A DNA stretch of 64,000 bases from contig CAKTOF010000007.1 of assembly GCA_934589675.1 (NCBI GenBank), positions 81,342-145,341 of the forward strand, written 5' to 3'. Shown here piece by piece: positions 60,449 through 64,000 of this stretch. The notes beneath the pieces are model-generated. The model worked only from the letters and a program-made list of their open reading frames with translations. It searched no databases and was not told where the DNA came from. Numbering within the stretch: position 1 is the first letter of the stretch; each line of letters begins with the position of its first letter. This DNA is from an uncultured Oscillospiraceae bacterium. Its GTDB lineage: Bacteria > Bacillota > Clostridia > Oscillospirales > Oscillospiraceae. The position numbers were made by a program, and so were the translations under genes.

Positions 60449-60477
60449 TTGTTATTTCTCCCGCGCGGTGCTATAAT
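60449..60477 (+). promoter_or_regulatory. Promoter of the AEC transporter gene
   Basis: TTGTTA, a 17-base spacer and TATAAT, 31 bases before the TTG start. Confidence 0.8.
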
Positions 60478-60508
60478 CGCCATGATTTTGATGTCCGGAG
60501 GGATGGAT

Positions 60509-61453
60509 TTGGACAGCTTTGTTTTTGCCCTGAACGCGACGCTGCCGGTGTTTCTCATCATGGCGCTCGGGTACGCTTTCCGCCGCATCGGCCTTCTGAA
60601 CGAGGCGTTCTGCACCGTGGCAGACCGCTTCGTGTTCCACGCGGCGCTGCCCATGCTGCTGTTCCTCGACATCGCAGGCAGCGACCTGCGGCAGGATTTC
60701 AACCCCACGTTCGTCCTGTTCTGCATGATCGGCACAACGGTCATGTTCCTCGCCGTCTGGGCGCTCGCGCGGGCATTTTTGAAGGACAAGAGCCTCGTCG
60801 GCGCATTCTCGCAGGCCGCCGCGCGCGGCAGCGCGGCCATTTTGGGCATCGCGTTCGTCGTGAACATCTACGGCGACGCGGGCATGACGCCGCTCATGAT
60901 CGTCTCGGCCGTGCCGCTTTACAACATTCTCTCCGTCGTCATCCTGACGTTCTCCGCCCCGCAGGAGCCGGGCGCGGGCAGCCCGGTGAAAAAAGCGCTC
61001 ATCAACGTCGCAAAAAATCCGATCATCATCGGCATCGTCCTCGGCCTGCCCTTCGCGCTGCTCGGCGTGAAGATCCCGGCCATCCCGCGCAAGGTGCTCG
61101 CCTCCGTCGGCTCGACGGCCACGCCCGTGGCGCTATTGTCCATCGGCGCGGCGTTTGAGGGCCGCAAGGCGCTCAAGAAGCTCCGCCCGACGGCGTGGGC
61201 CTCGGCCATCAAGCTCGTCATCCTCCCGGCCATCTACCTGCCGCTCGCGGCGCTGCTCGGCCTGCGCGGCAGCGAGCTCATCGCGATTTTAATCATGACC
61301 GGCTCGCCGACGACCGTCTCGTGCTACATCATGGCCAAGAATATGCGCGCCGACGGCCCGCTGACCGCGTCCATCATCGCCGCGACGACGCTTCTGTCCT
61401 CCGTGACGCTCACGTTCTGGATCTTCCTGCTGCGCCATCTCGCGCTGATATAA
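60509..61453 (+). CDS. AEC-family carrier (auxin efflux carrier / malate permease type)
   Basis: Membrane carrier of 314 residues with about ten hydrophobic segments in two halves. Family features include LPVFLIMALGYAFRRIGLL at the start, RGSAAILGIAFV in the middle and MTGSPTTVSCYIMAKNM in the second half. Members move organic acids or amino-acid-like compounds. TTG at 60509 is chosen because GGAGGG ends six bases upstream; the ATG at 60503 abuts the ribosome site. It is monocistronic. It may export or import an organic acid of the neighbouring catabolism, which is inference. Confidence 0.87.
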   Translation: MDSFVFALNATLPVFLIMALGYAFRRIGLLNEAFCTVADRFVFHAALPMLLFLDIAGSDLRQDFNPTFVLFCMIGTTVMFLAVWALARAFLKDKSLVGAFSQAAARGSAAILGIAFVVNIYGDAGMTPLMIVSAVPLYNILSVVILTFSAPQEPGAGSPVKKALINVAKNPIIIGIVLGLPFALLGVKIPAIPRKVLASVGSTATPVALLSIGAAFEGRKALKKLRPTAWASAIKLVILPAIYLPLAALLGLRGSELIAILIMTGSPTTVSCYIMAKNMRADGPLTASIIAATTLLSSVTLTFWIFLLRHLALI

Positions 61454-61454
61454 A

Positions 61455-61493
61455 AAATCGCCGCCCGGCTTGCGCCGGACGGCGGTTATTTTT
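61455..61493. terminator. Bidirectional terminator between AEC carrier and pfp
   Basis: AATCGCCGcCCGGC-ttgc-GCCGGaCGGCGGTTATTTTT with A and T runs on both sides, between convergent genes. Confidence 0.88.
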
Positions 61494-62727
61494 ATTCGGC
61501 GTAGATCTTTTTCAGGTGCGCAAACCGCGGCAGGCCGCCTTCGCGGACGGCTTTCGTCTCGCCGGCGACGAGCGGGGCGCAGTAGTCGATGAAGTCCTGC
61601 GTCACGCCGTTGCAATCTTCGTTGATCCACTCGAGCGGGACCTTCTTCTCAAAGTTTGCAACGCTGTCAAGCTCCAGAAGCTCCGGCTCGACCTGATATT
61701 TCTCGCCGGGCAGGCGCTTGAGGCCGACCATCATCCCCGTCACGCCGCCCGTGGCCGCGGCGACGGCCGTCGCGCCGAGGGCGAACGCCTCGGAGATATC
61801 CGTCGCGGAGGCGACGTGCGCCGCGCAGCGCTGGAGCAGGCTCAGCTCGATGCCGCGCACCTTCGCGCCCGTGCGCTCTTTGACGATGTTTGCAAGCGTG
61901 GCCGCGAGGCCGCCGAGCTGCGCGTGGCCGAAGCCGTCCGTCGCGGCCGTCTTCGCCTCGGAGACGAAGCTGCCGTCTGAGTAGTGGATGCCCTCGGACA
62001 CGGCGACGATGCAGTAGCCCGTCTCTTTGTAAACGCGCTGGACGTCGGAGAGGAACTGCTCCATGTCGAAGTCGACCTCCGGCAGGTAGATGAGATCCGG
62101 CCCGCAGCCGCGCGTCCCGGCCAGCGCCGCTGCGGCCGTCAGCCAGCCGGCGTGGCGGCCCATGCACTCGATGATCGTGACCGTGCCCGTGTCGTACACG
62201 CGCGCGTCGAGGTAGACCTCCATAAACGTCGTGGCGATGTACTTCGCCGCCGAGCCGAAGCCCGGGCAGTGGTCGATGCCGTACAGGTCGTTGTCAATCG
62301 TCTTCGGCACGCCGAGGACACAGCAGTCATAGCCGACCTTTTTCATGTAGCGGCTGACCTTGGCGCAGGTGTCCATGGAGTCGTTGCCGCCAATGTAGAA
62401 GAAGTAGCGCACGTCGTGCTTTTTGAAGACCTCCAAGATGCGCTGATAATCCGTATCGTCCTTCTCCGGGTCGGCGAGCTTATAGCGCACGGAGCCGAGC
62501 GCGCTCGACGGCGTGTACGGCAAAAGCGCCAGCTCCGCCGGGTCCTCCTTGCTCATGTCGAAGAGCTTGTCGTCCAGCACGCCGCGGATGCCGTGCTCCG
62601 CGCCAAAAACGTTCGTGATATTTTCATTGTCGAGCGCGGAGCGGATGACGCCGTAGGCGCTCGCGTTGATGACCGCGGTCGGCCCGCCGGACTGGCCGAC
62701 GATGCAGGAACCTCTCAGAGTGCTCAT
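61492..62727 (-). CDS. pfp: Pyrophosphate-dependent 6-phosphofructokinase
   Basis: Glycolytic enzyme, fructose-6-phosphate plus PPi (or ATP) to fructose-1,6-bisphosphate, 411 residues. SCIVGQSGGPTAVINAS is the N-terminal nucleotide/PPi loop. GGNDSMDTCAKVS has Asp where ATP enzymes have Gly, a mark of PPi use. PKTIDNDLYGIDHCPGFGSAAK is the active-site segment and MGRHAGWLTAAAALA follows. The start at 62727 has GGAGGA upstream. It is divergent from the aldolase gene, the next glycolytic step, and each has its own promoter. Confidence 0.92.
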   Translation of the reverse strand: MSTLRGSCIVGQSGGPTAVINASAYGVIRSALDNENITNVFGAEHGIRGVLDDKLFDMSKEDPAELALLPYTPSSALGSVRYKLADPEKDDTDYQRILEVFKKHDVRYFFYIGGNDSMDTCAKVSRYMKKVGYDCCVLGVPKTIDNDLYGIDHCPGFGSAAKYIATTFMEVYLDARVYDTGTVTIIECMGRHAGWLTAAAALAGTRGCGPDLIYLPEVDFDMEQFLSDVQRVYKETGYCIVAVSEGIHYSDGSFVSEAKTAATDGFGHAQLGGLAATLANIVKERTGAKVRGIELSLLQRCAAHVASATDISEAFALGATAVAAATGGVTGMMVGLKRLPGEKYQVEPELLELDSVANFEKKVPLEWINEDCNGVTQDFIDYCAPLVAGETKAVREGGLPRFAHLKKIYAE

Positions 62728-62757
62728 AGTGTTTCCTCCATAAAAAGCTTTGCTCGC

Positions 62758-62786
62758 ATTATACCGCATCCCGGCGGAAAAGTAAA
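62758..62786 (-). promoter_or_regulatory. Promoter of pfp
   Basis: On the minus strand TTTACT, a 17-base spacer and TATAAT. Confidence 0.75.
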
Positions 62787-62795
62787 TCGACCGGC

Positions 62796-62824
62796 TTGCT
62801 TTTCCGCCGGAAAGTTGGTAAGAT
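62796..62824 (+). promoter_or_regulatory. Promoter of the aldolase gene
   Basis: TTGCTT, a 17-base spacer and TAAGAT. Inverted arms CCGGCGGAAAAG and CTTTTCCGCCGG (about 62771-62782 and 62799-62810) lie between and within the divergent promoters and could bind a shared regulator. Confidence 0.65.
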
Positions 62825-62847
62825 ACTTGCGAAAGGGAGTGGATCAA

Positions 62848-63783
62848 ATGCCTCTTGTTACTACCACCGAACTGTTCAAAAAAGCTTACGCCGGCGGCTA
62901 CGCCATCGGCGCGTTCAACGTCAACAACATGGAGATCATTCAGGGCATCACCGAGGCAGCCGCCGAGACGCGCTCGCCGCTCATCCTTCAGGTCTCCGCC
63001 GGCGCGCGCAAGTACGCCAAGCACGTCTATCTCATGAAGCTCATCGAGGCCGCCATCGAGGACACCGACCTGCCCATCTGCGTCCACCTCGACCACGGCG
63101 AGAATTTCGACATCTGCAAAAGCTGCATCGACGGCGGCTTCACGTCCGTCATGATCGACGGCAGCAAGCACCCGTTTGAAGAGAACATCCGCATGACGCG
63201 CGAGGTCGTGCAGTACGCGCATGACCACGGCGTCGTCGTCGAGGGCGAGCTCGGCCGTCTGGCCGGCATCGAGGACAACATCAACGTCTCCGCCGAGGAT
63301 TCGTCCTACACCCGCCCGGAAGAGGTGCAGGAATTCGTCGAGCGCACGGGCGTGGACAGCCTCGCCATCGCCATCGGCACGAGCCACGGCGCGTTCAAGT
63401 ACAAGCCCGGCCAGAAGCCGCAGCTTCGCTTCGACATCCTCGAGGAGGTGCAAAAGCGCCTGCCCGGCTTCCCGATCGTCCTGCACGGCGCGTCGAGCGT
63501 CGTTCAGGAGCATGTGGCCACCATCAACGCCTACGGCGGCCAGCTCAAGGAGGCCATCGGCATCCCCGAGGATATGCTCCGTCAGGCCGCGACCATGGCC
63601 GTGTGCAAGATCAACATCGACACCGACCTCCGCCTCGCCATGACGGCCGGCGTCCGCAAGTATCTGTTCGAGCACCCCGAGGACTTCGACCCCCGCAAGT
63701 ACCTCACCCCGGGCCGCGACTACATCCGCGAAATGGTCCGCCACAAGATCGTCGACGTGCTCGGCTCGGACAACAAGATCTGA
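62848..63783 (+). CDS. fba: Class II fructose-1,6-bisphosphate aldolase
   Basis: Zinc-dependent aldolase of 311 residues that cleaves fructose-1,6-bisphosphate. Motifs are AIGAFNVNNMEIIQGI, VHLDHGENFDICKSCIDGGFTSVMIDGS (zinc and active-site His/Asp), EGELGRLAGIEDNI, AIGTSHGAFKY, IVLHGASSV and CKINIDTDLR. Length and motifs fit the GatY/KbaY/FbaA group; FBP as substrate is favoured by its position next to pfp. AAAGGGAGTGG precedes the ATG. Confidence 0.92.
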   Translation: MPLVTTTELFKKAYAGGYAIGAFNVNNMEIIQGITEAAAETRSPLILQVSAGARKYAKHVYLMKLIEAAIEDTDLPICVHLDHGENFDICKSCIDGGFTSVMIDGSKHPFEENIRMTREVVQYAHDHGVVVEGELGRLAGIEDNINVSAEDSSYTRPEEVQEFVERTGVDSLAIAIGTSHGAFKYKPGQKPQLRFDILEEVQKRLPGFPIVLHGASSVVQEHVATINAYGGQLKEAIGIPEDMLRQAATMAVCKINIDTDLRLAMTAGVRKYLFEHPEDFDPRKYLTPGRDYIREMVRHKIVDVLGSDNKI

Positions 63784-63856
63784 GCTTGGAACGTACAGGA
63801 GCACCCGGAAGGCAAAGGGCTTCCGTTCATAAGGATGTATTTTCTTATGAGAGATT

Positions 63857-63895
63857 GGTCGCAGCCTCCACTATGGAGGTTGCGGCCTTTTCTCA
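63857..63895 (+). terminator. Terminator downstream of the aldolase gene
   Basis: GGTCGCAGCCTCC-actat-GGAGGTTGCGGCC followed by TTTTCT. Confidence 0.85.
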
Positions 63896-64000
63896 TTTCT
63901 AAACAGTTCATTTACAGGAGGAATTAAAATTAGTTTTGGGGAGGGAGGGCGAATGCGGTCCCTTTCCCGCGTCAGCCGGAAGCAAAGGTATAGCACACTA
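63896..64000. other. Right edge, no gene assigned
   Basis: An AGGAGG-like site at 63915-63921 is not followed by a standard start codon in a long frame within the window. The segment may be the 5' region of a gene or RNA beyond the edge. Confidence 0.3.

Noticed and set aside
1..64000. tRNA or rRNA genes
   Set aside because: Looking through the intergenic regions I found no cloverleaf-like segment with a T-loop GGTTCrA and CCA-type end, and no rRNA motifs. A tRNAscan run would settle it.

Overview
The window is a GC-rich stretch of a spore-forming, butyrate-producing Clostridia genome. A gut-type Oscillospiraceae (relatives of Flavonifractor, Intestinimonas, Oscillibacter or Dysosmobacter) is the best guess. 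The evidence is two butyryl-CoA gene sets, a Rex redox regulator, sporulation-type genes (pdaA, ytvI), S-layer-homology proteins, the Firmicutes infC-rpmI-rplT order with its attenuator leader, and clear sigma-A promoters (TTGnnn-17-TAnnnT). The assignment is inferred from content. There is no rRNA or tRNA gene to confirm it, and I saw no CRISPR array.

Layout. 0.4-4.6 kb: reverse-strand Gld-type ABC export operon with a 5'-nucleotidase-C-domain protein. 4.7-6.0: proC and a MarR regulator. 6.4-10.4: a 1330-residue SLH surface protein flanked by intergenic repeats. 11.3-20.6: an eight-gene CoA-metabolism cluster (SDR, two nearly identical 4-hydroxybutyryl-CoA-dehydratase-type enzymes, a second SDR, crotonase, 3-hydroxyacyl-CoA dehydrogenase, a carnitine-dehydrogenase-like enzyme and a beta-keto-acid cleavage enzyme) behind one strong promoter. 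20.8-28.6: GNAT, CorC-like protein behind a leader terminator, Ldh_2 oxidoreductase, YihY, DtxR/MntR-like regulator, pdaA, rex, a small SLH protein and a 41-residue Cys-rich protein. 28.9-33.7: rplT-rpmI-infC, then lysC-hom-ACT. 33.9-36.9: ytvI, rluA, pta. 37.5-40.4: an AT-rich restriction-modification island ending beside a degenerate repeat and a truncated secreted-protein gene. 40.7-45.4: crt-hbd-bcd-etfB-etfA. 45.7-51.4: reverse-strand peptide-type ABC importer. 52.0-59.8: a divergent catabolic operon (M20 amidohydrolase, MmgE/PrpD protein, an aminotransferase and a degenerate partner, glutamate dehydrogenase) followed by an IclR regulator. 59.8-63.8: membrane protein, AEC carrier, PPi-phosphofructokinase, class II aldolase.

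How it fits together. Peptides or N-carbamoyl/N-acyl amino acids would enter through the importer and be hydrolysed and deaminated by the 52-58.6 kb genes. Acetyl-CoA or acetoacetyl units would be reduced to butyryl-CoA by the crt-hbd-bcd-etf operon. The 11-20 kb cluster looks like a feeder route in which an unidentified 3-hydroxy acid is oxidised, cleaved with acetyl-CoA to acetoacetate, and a gamma-hydroxyacyl-CoA is dehydrated. Its substrate is unknown.

Most unusual observations: (1) two copies of a candidate structured RNA (28704-28870 + and 58641-58839 -) that keep the same loops and stems while stem bases covary; (2) an aminotransferase pseudoenzyme lacking the PLP lysine, Asn, Asp and substrate Arg, co-encoded with an intact paralog; (3) the eight-gene CoA cluster; (4) about 1.14 kb of identity between the tandem dehydratase genes, which implies recent homogenisation.
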